DNA of 64,000 nucleotides, taken from NCBI RefSeq assembly GCF_947179515.1, contig NC_067478.1:28299305-28363304 (forward strand), given 5' to 3'. The notes beneath the pieces were generated by a model. The model did not search any database, was not told where the DNA came from, and saw only the letters and a program-made list of their open reading frames with translations. The stretch's first letter is position 1, and each line of letters begins with the position of its first letter. Of the stretch, positions 36,575 through 48,904 are shown piece after piece. The DNA comes from Apodemus sylvaticus. Lineage: Eukaryota; Chordata; Mammalia; Rodentia; Muridae. The position numbers were made by a program, and so were the translations under genes.

Positions 36575-36768
36575 TTGTTTTGTTTTGTTTGAAGACAGAG
36601 TTTCTTTTTTGTGTATCCCTGGCTGTTCTGGAACTCACTCTGTAGACCAGGCTAAACCTCGAACTCACAGGGCTACATCAGACCAGGCTGACCTCGAACT
36701 CACAGAACTACATGTGCCTCTCCCTCCTGAGTATTAGGATTAAAGGTGTGCACCACCACCACCTGGAC
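36575..36768 (-). mobile_element. B1 SINE, antisense, with 36-bp internal duplication
   Basis: Normal antisense B1 landmarks flank two copies of 'gaccaggct..acctcgaac..' at 36645-36680 and 36681-36714. The element is therefore about 35 bp longer than a standard B1. Confidence 0.8.
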
Positions 36769-37302
36769 CTAGAATGGTCTCAAACTCACAAATAGTTAGA
36801 ATTATGGGCCTGTGCTCTCAGGCTTGGCTCAGCTTCTAATTTTTAATGTAGTAGCTACTAGGCCAACTGAAGTTACACGTATAGCTAGGATTTTATTTCT
36901 ATTGGACAGAGTTGGTCTTACAATGCAGGGTAAAGGTCCTAGGGATTTAGCTCAATGCGTGACTGGAGATCAGGGGCAGGAAAGGCATTTTGAAAATGAT
37001 AGATTCACTTTGTACCTTGTGGTCCCAGGTGGTATTTGGGGTTTTCTCAGCTTGCTGGGAAGAGCTGGTTTCCAAAATACAGGGCAGTAAGTAGTCTGGG
37101 CTTGACAGGTGGCTGGGTGGAAGGGTGACTTTGAAAGTTTCGCTGATGGCTTGGCTCAGGGATCGTCTAGATTGTTTTTCTGTCATCCAAATGTACCTCC
37201 TCCTCTAGACTTAACTGGCTAATAAGACCTGAAAATAAACCCTTTTATACAACACTACCCCATGATTAAAGTTAGCCTTTCCCTTAAATGTAAAAGATAT
37301 TC
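36769..37302. other. Intergenic, nothing recognised
   Basis: Possible faint B1 trace at 36770-36830; otherwise no feature. Confidence 0.35.
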
Positions 37303-37535
37303 AGAGCTGGAGAGACAATGGCTCAGCAATTAAGAGTAAATATTAATCATTCAGAGGACCCAAGTTTGGTACCCAGAACCCACATCCAGGGACTCAAAAC
37401 TGCCTATAACTCCAGCTTCATTAGAATCCAGCACCCTCTTGTGGCCTCAGTGGGTACTGCACTTCTATACGCATGCCCATATAAAAACACACACATATAT
37501 ACACACAATTAAAACTAACAACAAAATCTCTTTTT
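37303..37535 (+). mobile_element. B2/B3A-type SINE, sense
   Basis: 'gctggagagacaatggctca', 'ggtacccagaacccacat' and 'cagcaccctcttgtggcctc', ending in an AC-rich tail. Confidence 0.8.
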
Positions 37536-38524
37536 AGAAATGTTGGCCCTCTGATGAAAAACGCAAGTGAGATGCCAGGAGATGCTGCTTATGTAGTGTG
37601 CCTTGATCAAGAAAAAAAAAGCAAAACAAACCAATAAAATGAATGAATGAATGAATGAATCAATGAAGTACAAACCCTGCAGGCAAGCATTAGAAAAATG
37701 TGTAAGGGGGTCAGAGGAAGATGAATTGGCAGCAACTGCGGGGACTTCAGTTGTGTGAATCTTTGGATTCAATCCAGTATTTATCCCACAGATACAGGCA
37801 AAGCAAAGCAGACATATGTAAAGTGGAATTCATCGCAGCACAGCTTTTAGAGAGAGCTTTAGTGGAGACTGAGTTCATCGCGAGCATAAATTTGATAGGA
37901 ATGTAAGAGAGCATCACTTCACTAAAAGTGGTGTGACTTTAATGGTCCACAGCTTGCTGACAAAGAGCAATTCCACCGGCAGCTGCAGGAGGATGACTAA
38001 GAGTTAAGTTGGAAAAGGAGAAGGTAGTGGGCGAAGGGGCAGCACACGGGGGCATTGTGTGGAGAAGAAGCCATCATAGATCTGCTGAGCTAAAGGTCAA
38101 TGAATATGTTTTTGTCAGTGATATATAAGAAATGAGTAGGTGTTGTCTTCCAAGGTGGCAAGCTGTCGCATGCAGAACAGGGAAGACAGAGAGTTGACCT
38201 CTTAATGTATACTGCTTTGTACTTTTAAAATCTTTATGATATAAAATATGTTGCTAACGAGACAATCTAATTAAAAATTGTGAATGCTTCTATTTAAGCA
38301 GGGACTCCTTTTCCTTTGCCTAAGTCCACGGTGCAGTATTTCCCCTGGACTGCACCCCTTGATACTTATAAGCAAACTGGAATTCTTTCCTCCCATTCTG
38401 TCCTGACATAAAAAGAGTTTCCTGTATCTATTTGAATGCATACATAAGTCAGGGTCCTTACTTTAGATTTCAAAGATTTCCCCTTCCCTTTCATCCCTTT
38501 CTGCAAGCTTAAACATTTACCATG
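37536..38524. other. Intergenic with (GAAT)n
   Basis: A short (GAAT)n at 37640-37659. No gene recognised. Confidence 0.4.
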
Positions 38525-38717
38525 CAGTCAAGTCAAGTTGGTACATGCCCATATCCCAGCTCCTGGGAGGTGGAGGCTGGAAGATCAGGAGTTCAAAGCC
38601 AGTCTCTGGTTTTTATAGTTTGAAGCCAGTGTGGACAAGAGAAGGAACAAAAAGCCTTCACTCCCTGCGACAGATTCTTCTTCTTCTCCTTCTCCTCCTT
38701 CTCCTCCTTCTCCTTCA
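38525..38717 (+). mobile_element. B1/B4-like SINE fragment plus pyrimidine tract
   Basis: 'atcccagctcctgggaggtg' and 'caggagttcaaagccagtc' suggest a SINE. A TTC/TCC pyrimidine tract follows at 38676-38717. Confidence 0.5.
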
Positions 38718-38916
38718 TCTTATATGAAGAACACTCATCTCATAATCTTTTTAGTCTGAAATGTTTGAAATCTACATTTTGATTATATAAAATTGAAGTG
38801 GGGTGGAGTGGGAGAAAGAAAGCCAAACCCAAAACACCACGGGTGGTGCGCCCCCTAGTGGTTAATTGCTCAAACTGTTCTTTCACTAGCCCCTTGTTTT
38901 CTGAAAGTTCCTGCTC

Positions 38917-39095
38917 TAGGGCTCCTTGCTGGCTCAGCAGGTAAAGGGGCTTGCTGCACACGCCTGGAGACCCGATTTTGATCCCCAGAACCCACATACA
39001 AGTGGGAGGAGAGAGCCAACTCCACAAACTCGTCATCTCTGTAGCTTACACACCCTCACATACAACATATCCTACATGCATAATAATAAATAACT
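38917..39095 (+). mobile_element. B3A-type SINE, sense
   Basis: 'gctggctcagcaggtaaag', 'ttgatccccagaacccacat' and a 'aataataaataac' tail. Confidence 0.75.
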
Positions 39096-39205
39096 TTTGT
39101 TGTTTTTGGAAACGGGGTTCCTCTGAGTAGTCCTGATTGCCCCTGAGCTTTTTAGAGCAGGCTAACCTGGAGATCAGAAATACATCTGTCTCTGCCACAG
39201 CTGTC
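39096..39205 (-). mobile_element. B1-like fragment, antisense
   Basis: 'acggggttcctctgagtag' and 'gagcaggctaacctggagat'. Diverged. Confidence 0.5.
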
Positions 39206-40138
39206 ATACATTTAATTACCTTTTAAATTTTATACATTCTAAAAACGAAACAAAACAAACGCAAAAAAAGAATTATGGCATAATTGTGGAAGAAAATGAT
39301 TAAAATGTACTTGGTTGCCACCCACCTTTCCCAAGCTAAGTCCTCAGGCCAAATGTGGTTTGCTGTGTAGACCCAGGTGTGTGGCTACCATCACTCACCC
39401 GGGAATGAAAGCCTAAACTAACTACAATCTAATCTGACCACGAAAGCACCAAGGGAAATCAACTGGCGTGGGTGATGAAAGAATCCTCATTTTAGTGAAT
39501 GATCTAAGAATAGGTAGGATTCAGAAGAAAAAAATGAAATAGTGCTCTTTGAGGAATGCCCTTGTGCCTGGCTCTGATACATCAGGGTCTCTTTGAACAA
39601 GCTTACGGAGAAGCGGGCTGTGGTTTTCTGAGAGCACTTTTGTCCGATAGAGCAGGAAGGTCAGCTCCAAATGGAATGAATAGTGGTCGTCTTTATAAAA
39701 GCCTTTATAAAGGCCCTGGTGCTTGCACCTGGGCCAGTGTGGGAGAGTCCCCTGTGGGACACACAGTGTACTCTACTGTGAAGGAAAGAGCAGCCCACTG
39801 TGTGGCTCTTATCCTTGGACTCTGGCAGAAGCCCACAGATGCTCAACAGACCACTCTTCGTGCAATTATCATCTGGGAAAGTGGCTCTGAGGAAGAGTAA
39901 CCCATCGGTCCCTGGGCTAGCCCTTCACCTTTCTTGGGCTTTTTTAATTCCTTAAGTTGACCACGTGTTAATATTTTATGGGACATCTGTACTGAAAGGA
40001 ACAGAAGGGGTGAAGGAGCAATGGTTCTGCTTCTTGTCCCCCCTGGGCCTCAAGTTCATTACAATTCTCAGTTCAGAGCCACCATCACCATCTGGCCAAG
40101 CTTCTTTGTGATTCATTCATTTATTCAATAATTCATCA
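39206..40138. other. Intergenic, nothing recognised
   Basis: No repeat family named. A 114-codon frame at 39556-39900 has no domain I recognise and is not called. Confidence 0.4.
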
Positions 40139-40310
40139 GCCGGGCGGTGGTGGCGCACGCCTGTAATCCCAGCACTTGGGAGGCAGAGGCAGGCGGATTT
40201 CTGAGTTCAAGGCCAGCCTGGTCTACAGAGGGAGTTCCAGGACAGCCAGGGCTACACAGAGAAACCCTGTCTCAAAAAAACCAAATCCAAAAAATAAAAA
40301 AAAAAAATAT
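40139..40310 (+). mobile_element. B1_Mm-type SINE, near-consensus
   Basis: Starts 'gccgggcggtggtggcgcac' and continues through 'aggcggatttctgagttcaa' to 'gagaaaccctgtctc' and an A-rich tail. Low divergence and the mouse-type 'ggatttctgag' mark a young murine copy. The 170-codon frame over it is SINE-derived and not a gene. Confidence 0.95.
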
Positions 40311-40440
40311 TTCCCCACCCTTTCCACTTTCTTTTAAGATTTTACCTAACAGCAGTAATTTTAAAGTATTGACTGTGTATCTTTTTGTTTGTTTCCTGTT
40401 TATTTTGTTTGCTTCTTATATTTTTCATTTTTCCAGTCTG

Positions 40441-40626
40441 TTTATTTGTTTTTGGAGACCCCGGGCTAGCCTAGAATTCCTACCCTTGTCAAGGATAACC
40501 CTTGACCTCCTGGTCTCTGGGCCTCCTGAGTGCGGGGAACGTGGCTACCATGCCTCGTGCTGGCGACTGAACCCAGGAGCACTTGTCTGCTTGGGAAACA
40601 CCCTACCAACTAAGCTACATCCCAAA
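40441..40626 (-). mobile_element. B4-type SINE, antisense
   Basis: B1-like half ('gagaccccgggctagcctag') followed by a tRNA-like half ('accaactaagctacatccca'), the composite order of B4. Confidence 0.6.
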
Positions 40627-40879
40627 CCTTATTTCTGTTTGGTTGGTTTGGTTTTTTGAGGTAGGGTCTTGTCCAGGAAAAGTTACAAGGTCAAGAATCA
40701 GATACAAAAGGTAGGGGGCGAGTATCACTCCCACCCCAGGGGATTGATCCCAGAGTCCTTTTCTCTATCTTAAGTTGGGATCAATTTGTGAACCTTCCAT
40801 TAACCTTTATTATGAGCCTCACTGATAGGGTCATCCATTCTAAGAACAATCGACTAGTACAATCAAATAAGTAGCACGG

Positions 40880-40992
40880 GTTAGCCTGGAATTCCTATGT
40901 AGATTAGGCTGGCTTCAAACTTGCAGTGGTTCTCTGGCCTCTGTTCTGAACCGCTGCTGGGATTCCGGGTGTGTGCCACCACAGCCAGCTCT
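40880..40992 (-). mobile_element. B1 fragment, antisense
   Basis: 'gtagattaggctggcttcaa' and 'gctgggattccgggtgtgtg'. Confidence 0.65.
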
Positions 40993-42102
40993 AATACAGA
41001 ATGCCCCTCGGTGTGTGTTCACTGTATGAAAATCCTCTCACCAGATCGCAGCTATCCAATCATCCACCAAAACAACACTTTGGCCTTTTAAAACCTAAGA
41101 AAGAAATTGTTGAGATGTATACTGTCGGGGAGGAGATTTCTGAGCCATAGAATATGAACATATTTAATTTTAAATGAAGTGCAAGTTTGTCTTCAGAATG
41201 GATGAACCAATGTCTTCTCCATTGCTACGGTCACTGAGAAGTCTATAAATTCTTTGTGGCAACTCCCACAAAAAGGTTCAACTTAAAAGGCCCAGGTTCA
41301 GTCTCTAGAGGAGGGAGAAGAGGAGCTTGTCTTCCATCCGTCCTTTCCCGTGCATCAGATTTAATTCTGTACACGGTTTGAATGATAACAGCATTTTCTG
41401 ACTCTATTGTGTGAGATCTGCACCCGAGCGCAGGAACTTACAGGTCTCATTACTGAGCTGGGAGCCCTTCCAACTCCATGCAGAAAGCCCAGGCTAACCT
41501 CTCAGAGCAGAGAGACACATGGAGAGAGGATCTGGTCAGGTCAGCCTCCTCAGCCAAGACACCAAACGCTTGCATGAGCCATGAGAGTCAGAGCTGAAGA
41601 GGCGTGTCCAGCAGAGCCCAGCCCAAACTCCCTACCTACAGAATCGTGAGCTAGGATAACCGCTGTTGTAAGTCAGCAGGTTTTGGGGTGCTTTGTGGGC
41701 ATAGATATGTAATAAGCACCCACCAGAAGAACTGATGTTTCCTACATCCCCACAGATGGCCTGTCATTGGCCAGCTTTCTAGTTTTTACTTCTCTTATAG
41801 TGATAACTTGATAACTTGTTTATTAGCTTTTTCTGCAAAATTGCTGCTGAAGTTGCAGGATTTTTACATCTGAGGTAGACGTTGGCCTTTTCCTCTTACA
41901 TTGCCCATCCTTTGCTCAGCGTTCTTATTGAGATCTATCAATTCTTCATGAGTTTCTGGGGCAGGGCGGGGCAGGGGGGGTGCCTGTATGTTCTGGGTGT
42001 TTCCAGGTTCTTGGCATCATCTCCAAGTCAAAGAAGCACACACAAAAGGCTGAGCAACACAGGATTTTATTCGAAAGCAAAACTGAAGTACAAAGGAGTT
42101 GC

Positions 42103-42105
<3 letters not shown>
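40993..42105. other. Intergenic, nothing recognised
   Basis: No gene or clear repeat. Confidence 0.4.

Positions 42106-42106
<1 letters not shown>

Positions 42107-42149
<43 letters not shown>
42107..42149. repeat. (GA)n microsatellite
   Basis: About 21 GA units. Confidence 0.97.
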
Positions 42150-42785
42150 AGCGGCCTCTGAGAGACTGGTGTAGCTCAGGACTGGTGCCTAGTCACCCCT
42201 CGGAGGCTTCCTTTCCTGGGTGCAGGGAGAGCTAACTGCTCACTAGAGGCAGAGATCATTGGTTTTCTGTTTTGATTGACAGGCTTAGGTTGTATAATCA
42301 CTTTCCATATCCTTTCCCACAATGCATCTGGTTTTGATCACAAGCATGCCCAGTCAGGCACAAGCACAAGATGACATGTAAAGGATTTTCCATAAAAGTT
42401 CACTCACAGGATGTAGTTTGCATTCCTATACATGCACCCAAAACCAGTCCAGGTTGGATCAGCCCACTGCCCTAACTAATTCCAGTATATGTTCCAAGAA
42501 CGTGTTTGACCACAAAAGGAGAGTTATTACAGGTTTCTAAGGAGCTATAGGTTAGAGTGACCAGTAGCTTTGTTTGGAGAGCGGTTTGTATATATCCTGG
42601 TAGATGGTGGTAGTGGGGGAGGGGTGTCCTATTGCTGAGTGCTTTGCTAGAAAAGGTGTGTATAGTTAGCTCAAGCCAAGAAGGTTGCCAAGATATCCCT
42701 TGTTTATTTCCCTCAATACCTTTTTTATTTTTTATCTCTTGTATTCTGTAATTTCCCTGCGTGTCTCTTGTTCCCCCTTGAGACA
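42150..42785. other. Intergenic, nothing recognised
   Basis: No gene or clear repeat. Confidence 0.4.
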
Positions 42786-42870
42786 AGGCCTAGAGGGTCA
42801 GGCTCATAGGCCATACTTCCTCTGCTTTCTGAGGCTGGCATCACAGGTATGCAGCGCCATGTCCTGCTCT
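42786..42870 (-). mobile_element. B1-like fragment, antisense
   Basis: 'ggctggcatcacaggtatgc' and 'gagacaaggcctagagggtc'. Diverged. Confidence 0.45.
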
Positions 42871-42991
42871 GTCATCTCTGTTGTTAATCCATGATGGCTT
42901 CTAAATGTGAAACTCCTTAATTTTTAATGTGACCAAATGCATCCACTTCTTGCTTTCTGGCTTATATTTGTAAAGTTTTGTTTGAGACGTT

Positions 42992-43337
42992 GTATGAGTT
43001 AGGGTTCTACTGCTGTAACAAAACACCATGAGGCAACGTATAAAAGGAAACACGTAATTGGGTTTACAGTTTCAGGGGTTTAGAGTCTGTGATGGCTGAG
43101 TGAAGACATGGCAGCAGGTGGCTGGAACAGCAGCTGAGAGCTTGCATCTCACAAGCAGGAAGCAGGGGGCCCACTGGGACTGACACTGAGTCTTTTAAAA
43201 CCCTAAAGCTAGCACTCAGTGACACATCTTCCCCAAGAAGTCCACACCTCCCAATCCTTCCCAAACAGTTCCACCAACTGGGTGACCAGTATTCAAATGT
43301 GAGCCCGTGGGGACCATTCTCATTCAAGCCACCACAG
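42992..43337 (-). mobile_element. MaLR-type solo LTR, antisense
   Basis: From 'gtatgagttagggttctact' to 'cattcaagccaccacag'. Same family as 33772-34158. Confidence 0.7.
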
Positions 43338-43344
43338 ATGTGCT

Positions 43345-43556
43345 TTCCTGATGAGATGAGTGTGTGGAACACACATGCAATTCCAGTATTCCAGAGTCGA
43401 GACACAAGGATCTAGAGTTCAAGGTCAACTTAAGCTATGGAACAAGCATCTATCTCAAAAAAAAAAAAAAAAAGAGGCTTTCCAACCTGGGTCATCTGGA
43501 AGAGCGTCCAGTGCTCTCCTCTCAATCACAGGGCCATCTCTCCAGCCCCTTATCTT
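43345..43556. mobile_element. B1-like SINE (sense) joined to B2 head (antisense)
   Basis: A diverged sense SINE ends in a 17-A tail (43457-43473). It is followed at once by 'cagggccatctctccagccc', the reverse of a B2 head (43536-43555). Confidence 0.65.
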
Positions 43557-43633
43557 GATTTCCCTGCCTTAGGTTAGTTCTTCCAGTTCTGGAATTATGA
43601 TCATGGGCTACTAGACCCAGTAAGGTCAGTATT

Positions 43634-44050
43634 TGTTTTAGGGTTTCCATTGTTACAATAAAACACCGTGACCAAAAAAAGGTGGTGGTGGCGGGTGTAT
43701 TTGGCTTACATTTTTCACATCATAGTCCATCACTGAAGGAAGCCAGATCAAGAACTCAAACAGAGCAGGAACCTAGAGGTAAGAGCTGATGCGGAGGCTA
43801 TGGAAGGTACTGCTTACTGCCTTGCTCATCATGGCTTGCTAGGCCTGCTTCCTTATAAAATCCAGGACCACCAGCCCAGGGATGGCACCACCCATAATGG
43901 GCTGGGCTCTCCCCATCAATCACCAATTTAAAAAGTGCCTTACAGGCCTGCCCACAGCCCAGTCTTATGGAGCCATCTCCTTAACTGAGGTTCCCTCCTC
44001 TCAGATGACTTTAGCTTGTGTCAAGTTGACATAAAACTAGCCAGTACAGT
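43634..44050 (-). mobile_element. MaLR-type solo LTR, antisense, full length
   Basis: From 'ttagggtttccattgttac' to 'aaactagccagtacag'. All internal landmarks of the family are present. Confidence 0.78.
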
Positions 44051-44518
44051 TTATCTCAGTTTTACACATAAGGAAACGAAGACCCAGAAAACTGAAATTC
44101 ATATGCTGCTAGGTTCATGTGCCCAGACTGTGGAGCAGGGTCCAGACTCTGCCGCCTATCCCATACAGCATGCCTGGCTTTTCAAGTCATGGTCTGTTTA
44201 CCCTCCAAATCCACTCAAGGGCAGCGGGGCGGTGAAACTCCATCATCTCTGTGTCTGATTGACCACCTGCCTGGATCCAGAGTTAGCAGCTTGCTCCTCT
44301 TATTCAGATCCCATAATATTTAATTTAAACAGCAAACAATGGTTAAAGTTCTAAAATCAATGTTCGGTGCTGGATTTGGGTCACATGGGTAATAATTTAC
44401 AAAATCGACCTGTGGGTGGTAGGAATTATGTAAAAGCTGTAATTATAATATACTAGATTTAGCTAAATGATTAAGAAACCAGTGAGTCTGGGTAGGTCCT
44501 CGCAATATAAGAAAGAAG
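44051..44518. other. Intergenic, nothing recognised
   Basis: No gene or clear repeat. Confidence 0.4.
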
Positions 44519-44668
44519 TGGGGCAGTGGTGACTGTGCCTTTAGTCCCAGCACTTGGGAGGCAGAGGCAGGCAAATCTCTGAGTTCGAGGCCAGCCTGCT
44601 CTGCAGAGTGAGTTCTAGGACAGACAGACAGACAGACAGACAGAGAAACCCTGTCTTTAAAAAAACAG
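44519..44668 (+). mobile_element. B1 SINE, sense, with internal (CAGA)n
   Basis: 'cccagcacttgggaggcaga' and 'gagttcgaggccagcctgc'; the 'ggacagccagggctacac' segment has been replaced by (CAGA)n at 44619-44645. Confidence 0.85.
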
Positions 44669-45344
44669 GTTTCCTTTGCTCTTCCTCCTTTCTGCAGCGC
44701 CTAGATTTTGTTTGGATACTGAATTCCCATGCCAGCAATGTGTTCTGTAATCCAATCCTAGCCATCTTATTCCTCTGACCATTGGTTGGTGTATCATGGA
44801 GATCTCTAGTCATGTGGGGAGAAAATGTGCTGGGATGGTTTCTAGGAAGTGCGCTTCTTCTACCCTTCAGTCTTAAAGAGATATATAAGCTTTACTGAAG
44901 GGAATGTATGTTGTGCCACTGGCCAGTCTCCTGCCTCCAACCCTTACCTGCTCACTGCCTAGGCATTAATACTATAGTATATGAAAACCCACCTGAAACG
45001 CAGCATCGATTCAGGTAGTGAGGAGCCCAGTTGCTGTAGACCAGGGTGAGAGGACTGGGCCAACAGTGAGCTAAGGACACTGGGGAGTTGCTAAGCAGGT
45101 CCTCATAGTTGTTCATCACAGAGGGGCCAGGCACAGGCCAGAGAGAAATCCACAGGGCCTAGCGGGAGAGCTGGAGCTCAAAGTGCGGCTGCAGCACAGG
45201 GAGACAGCCAAGAAGAGGAGATGAAAGGAAGGCAGTCCTTGTTCACTGAAGAAGGGAGGGGGGGGTCTTTTCCAGGGTGATAGGAAAGGTGCCCAAGTGA
45301 AAGCCTGAAAATCTGCTTTGTGAACAGTGAATGTGAGCAGATGC
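44669..45344. other. Intergenic, nothing recognised
   Basis: No gene or clear repeat; short G-run near 45260. Confidence 0.4.
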
Positions 45345-45560
45345 AATATATTACATATACATACATACATGCTTACATGTACACATATGCACATATATCA
45401 CATATATCATATACATATATGTATACATTATACATCTACAAATACACACACAATTATACATACATACACATATATTTGCACATGCATACAGATGCACATA
45501 TACATTACATCCATGAATACATCATATACATATACACATACATATACACATATGAGTTCC
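45345..45560. repeat. (CATA)-type AT-rich simple repeat
   Basis: About 200 bp of CATA/CACATA variants. Tyr/Thr/His-rich translations here are artefacts. Confidence 0.9.
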
Positions 45561-45621
45561 AATAATGGGCCTTTGATATTTTGTTTATTGAAGAGTGCTA
45601 ATAATATTATGAAGGATTATA

Positions 45622-45833
45622 TGGCATAGAGAGACTGCTCAGTGGTTAGGGCACTTGCTGCTCTTGTAGAGCACTAAGCGCAACATCACAGCTTAGAACC
45701 CTCTGGAACACCAATTCAAGAAAATTCAGTGCTCTCTTCTGGCTCCCTAAAGCAGCAGGCTTACTACATGGGGTGCACATATATATGTGCAGACAAAAAT
45801 ACATACACATATAAAATAAAAGAATAAAAATCA
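45622..45833 (+). mobile_element. B2-type SINE, sense, diverged
   Basis: 'agagactgctcagtggttag' head, 'gtgctctcttctggctccct' body and a 'aaaataaaagaataaaa' tail. Confidence 0.75.
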
Positions 45834-46154
45834 GTATCCTCAAACTTTCATACAGAAATATAAATTTTCAAATGAAAATCCTACCATCCAATGGGCAGCC
45901 ATATCCCGGCACATTCCGAACAGGCCTGCGTGGGGATGTGTTCCTTCCACCATTACCTGCTGCTGGCAGCGGGGTGCTGGCTTAGTCTTTATGCTTGCTC
46001 AGGCAGTACAGGTGCCGGAGCTGGGACCATACAAGGACATTAGCGTGGCTCCTGTGTGAGGGTGACATGTGGGAAATGATCTACATTAAAGAAAAAAAGT
46101 CTCCGTAAGAGAATGTTGCAACTTCTCTTTAATAACCTTTCTAAGAAAGGAAAT

Positions 46155-46265
46155 TATGCATAATAGTGTGTGCCTGTAATCCCAGCACTCTAGAGACCAA
46201 GACGACAGAGTTGTGAGTTCGAGGCCAAAGCAGGGTACATAGTAAGACATCATCTCAAAAACAAA
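46155..46265 (+). mobile_element. B1-like SINE, sense
   Basis: 'gcctgtaatcccagcactct' and 'gagttcgaggcca' with an A-rich end. Confidence 0.7.
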
Positions 46266-46300
46266 GCAAAATGAACCGATTGTGAACAGTGGGGGTAACA

Positions 46301-46340
<40 letters not shown>
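46301..46340. repeat. (CA)n microsatellite
   Basis: About 20 CA units. Confidence 0.97.
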
Positions 46341-46341
<1 letters not shown>

Positions 46342-47534
46342 GTTCAGAAATACCCCTGAGAATCAATGGATGGACATCAACACAGAAAGCAGTAATCACT
46401 TCCCGTTCTGCATTTATTTAACCATGGCTTTTGTCTTCATTGGAAGCAATGACAGCGGAAAAAGAGCCTCAGCAAGAGAGTGTTTCCTCCTGCCACTTCT
46501 GGGCCCCAGAATCTTGTTTTCTTCCTCAGTGACAAGTAGAGTTTCTAGTTTTAAAAGGAATAGTGTGTGCCTTCACAATTATACCTGTTACGTCACATCA
46601 GGTAATTTGTTACCCAAACAAATTACCCAACATTTTACTGGTGCCAAACAAGCATTTTTTGTGTTTAAACCTTCTTCTGATCCCTCTGCTTCAGAGCTGA
46701 GCTGGCTCTCTGGGGACTTCCTGAGGCAGGCTGGTGGCAGCTGCCAGCTGGTGCAGGTGCTCTGTAGGTCTGCTGAGACCCCTGCTGGCAGGACAAAGCT
46801 CCTCTCAGGTCCCTGGCTTTTGGCCTGAGCCTTCCTTCAGAGTTTTTGCTACATGGACCTCTCAAGGGAGTACATTTTTTTAAAAGCCTGCTCTTGGAAG
46901 GTCAGCTTGTCAGTGACATTTTGATCTGTTAGAGGCAAGTGAAGCATCCGTGGAAGGGAGGGGACTCAGATGAGGGCCTGACCTAGCTTGGAGGCCGCCA
47001 GCGCTTGTACTGTAGGTTTATCTACAGATGCATTTTTAAAACCATGCTGAGTATGTGAGGTTCCCCCTTCCATGCCCTCCCCCATGCAGCTGCACAAGGC
47101 CCACGTGGGTCGTGAGGACCCCCCCTCATTCTAACACTGGCGTGGCCTCTCAAGCCCACACCACACAGCATTCTTTGGATGTGTGGCTATACTTGAAAGC
47201 CCTGTATCGGCGGACTCTCGGACACTTGGGGTTGTTGGCCACACAGTGAGTGGCTTCTCAGTGTGTGTATTACATGTTGATAGCTACAGCCAAATTGCCA
47301 TTGGCGGGAGGTTGAACCATACTGCCACCCCAAAGCAAGGGCTGTCTGCCTTATCCACAGCATCTCTCCACACATTTCAATGACCCGGGGAAAGTGGAAA
47401 ACTGAAATCCAAAGCTCTGAGATTAGACAATTCGGAGCACTTCATTTTTATTAGATAAAAGAGGAACAGGGTTCTGCTATTCGCTTAATTGGATCTAGAT
47501 TTACCCAGGTAGTTCCCTAGTATTCAAATAAGAG
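46341..47534. other. Intergenic, nothing recognised
   Basis: A plus-strand frame overlapping the CA repeat (46289-46828) continues open into this region but has no recognisable domain. No gene called. Confidence 0.4.
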
Positions 47535-47676
47535 CTGCAAGTGGTGGTTCACTCCTGTAATCTCAGCATGTAGGAGGCTGTGGTGGGGCAGTTACCAGGA
47601 GTTTGACATTAGCTTGGGCCTCACAGTGAGATGCTATTTAGCAGCAGCAGTAGCAGTTGTTGTTGTTGTTGTTGTT
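47535..47676 (+). mobile_element. B1/B4-like SINE with (GTT)n
   Basis: 'ggttcactcctgtaatctca' and 'caggagtttgacattagctt', then (GTT)n at 47657-47677. Confidence 0.6.
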
Positions 47677-47677
47677 A

Positions 47678-48370
47678 TTATAGAAAATAAAGAACACACA
47701 AATAATAGTAAGGAGCTTTCAGTGCAAACCTTGGTGTGCCTGGCGATCTCTCTGGTTCTAGACACCATAACCTCAGGTAACATTTCTTTTTTTGAGGTTG
47801 CTGGCTTTTTAAGACTGTTTTAGACAGCTTATTAGATTCAAACTTCATGGGATGTGGTGCTAGACACTACCAAACCAAGTTAATACTGAATATTTACTTT
47901 GGAAATGTTACACCATTGGCCAATTTTGGTCTTCCTCTGGATGTTTGAGGCATTGGAAAGACAGAGGCTGCAAGGTGGATGCCTCAGATACCCTAATTGT
48001 CCATCCGGTTTCAGAACTTTGTCTACAGACAGCATCTCAGCGTCTGTGGAGAAGCGCTAGTTAACTGTTCCACTGCTAGACTTTCCTAGAGGTTAAAAAA
48101 CATTTTGTACCTAGAACTGAAATGGAATTGGTGGTTCTGTGCCTTCGGGGACGTGGAGGGCATATCTGCTCCTTGGGCACTGTTCCCGTGGCCTCCGGCA
48201 TTGAGCTCTCCTGTCCCTCGCTGTCATGAGAGTCACCTTTTGTGTGGCTGGACACATTGATTCCTTTCTTCTAGACACACTTCAAGGTGAAAAATGAAGT
48301 GTGGAGCCCGAGGACTCCTCCCACAGCACCAGTCTTTCTGTGAGTCCCCCACGATGATAGGAGGACTTCC
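47678..48370. other. Intergenic, nothing recognised
   Basis: No gene or clear repeat. Confidence 0.4.
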
Positions 48371-48555
48371 TTAGTTGCTTTTCTACTGCTGTGCCAAGAC
48401 ACTAACTATGACCAAGGCAACTTACAAAGGAAGGAGTGTACTGGGGATTTATAGTTTCAGAGGGTGAGTCCATGACTGTCCTGGCAGAGAGCATGGCAGT
48501 GGCCAGCCAGCCCTGATTGCTGAAGCAGTAGCCAAGAGCTAACCTCTTCAGACAA
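48371..48555 (-). mobile_element. MaLR-type LTR fragment, antisense
   Basis: 'cttagttgcttttctactgc' starts as other antisense copies do, but the element stops at a (CA)n tract after about 185 bp. Confidence 0.6.
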
Positions 48556-48556
48556 A

Positions 48557-48564
48557 CACACACA

Positions 48565-48600
<36 letters not shown>

Positions 48601-48601
48601 A
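48557..48601. repeat. (CA)n(GA)n microsatellite
   Basis: About 13 CA units then eight GA units. Confidence 0.95.
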
Positions 48602-48654
48602 ATTCTGACATATACATAGTATAACTTGGGGACATTCTGCTAAGTGAAATAAGC

Positions 48655-48787
48655 CAATCACCAAAGAACAGAGAACGTGGTGGCTCACGCCTGCAATATT
48701 TGCAGTAGGAGGCTGAGACAGTAGGATTATCCAAGGTTTGAGGCCAGCCTAGGCTAAAGAGTAAGATTTTTCTCAAAATAAATAGAT
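48655..48787 (+). mobile_element. B1-like SINE, sense
   Basis: 'acgtggtggctcacgcctgc' and 'tttgaggccagcctaggct'. Confidence 0.65.
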
Positions 48788-48904
48788 GACAGACGCTATT
48801 GTGAGAGTCCATTTACACGTGGTGTCTACAGTGATCGTGTTCATAGACACGCGAGCCTAAGTGACGGCTAAGTGGGGGCTGATGGGAAGGGGGGTGTGCA
48901 CTTG

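Noticed and set aside
40147..40659. 170-codon frame
   Set aside because: Translation of a B1 SINE, T-rich sequence and a B4 fragment; typical SINE-derived frame.
46289..46828. 179-codon frame beginning in a (CA)n repeat
   Set aside because: Start lies inside a microsatellite and the rest shows no domain.
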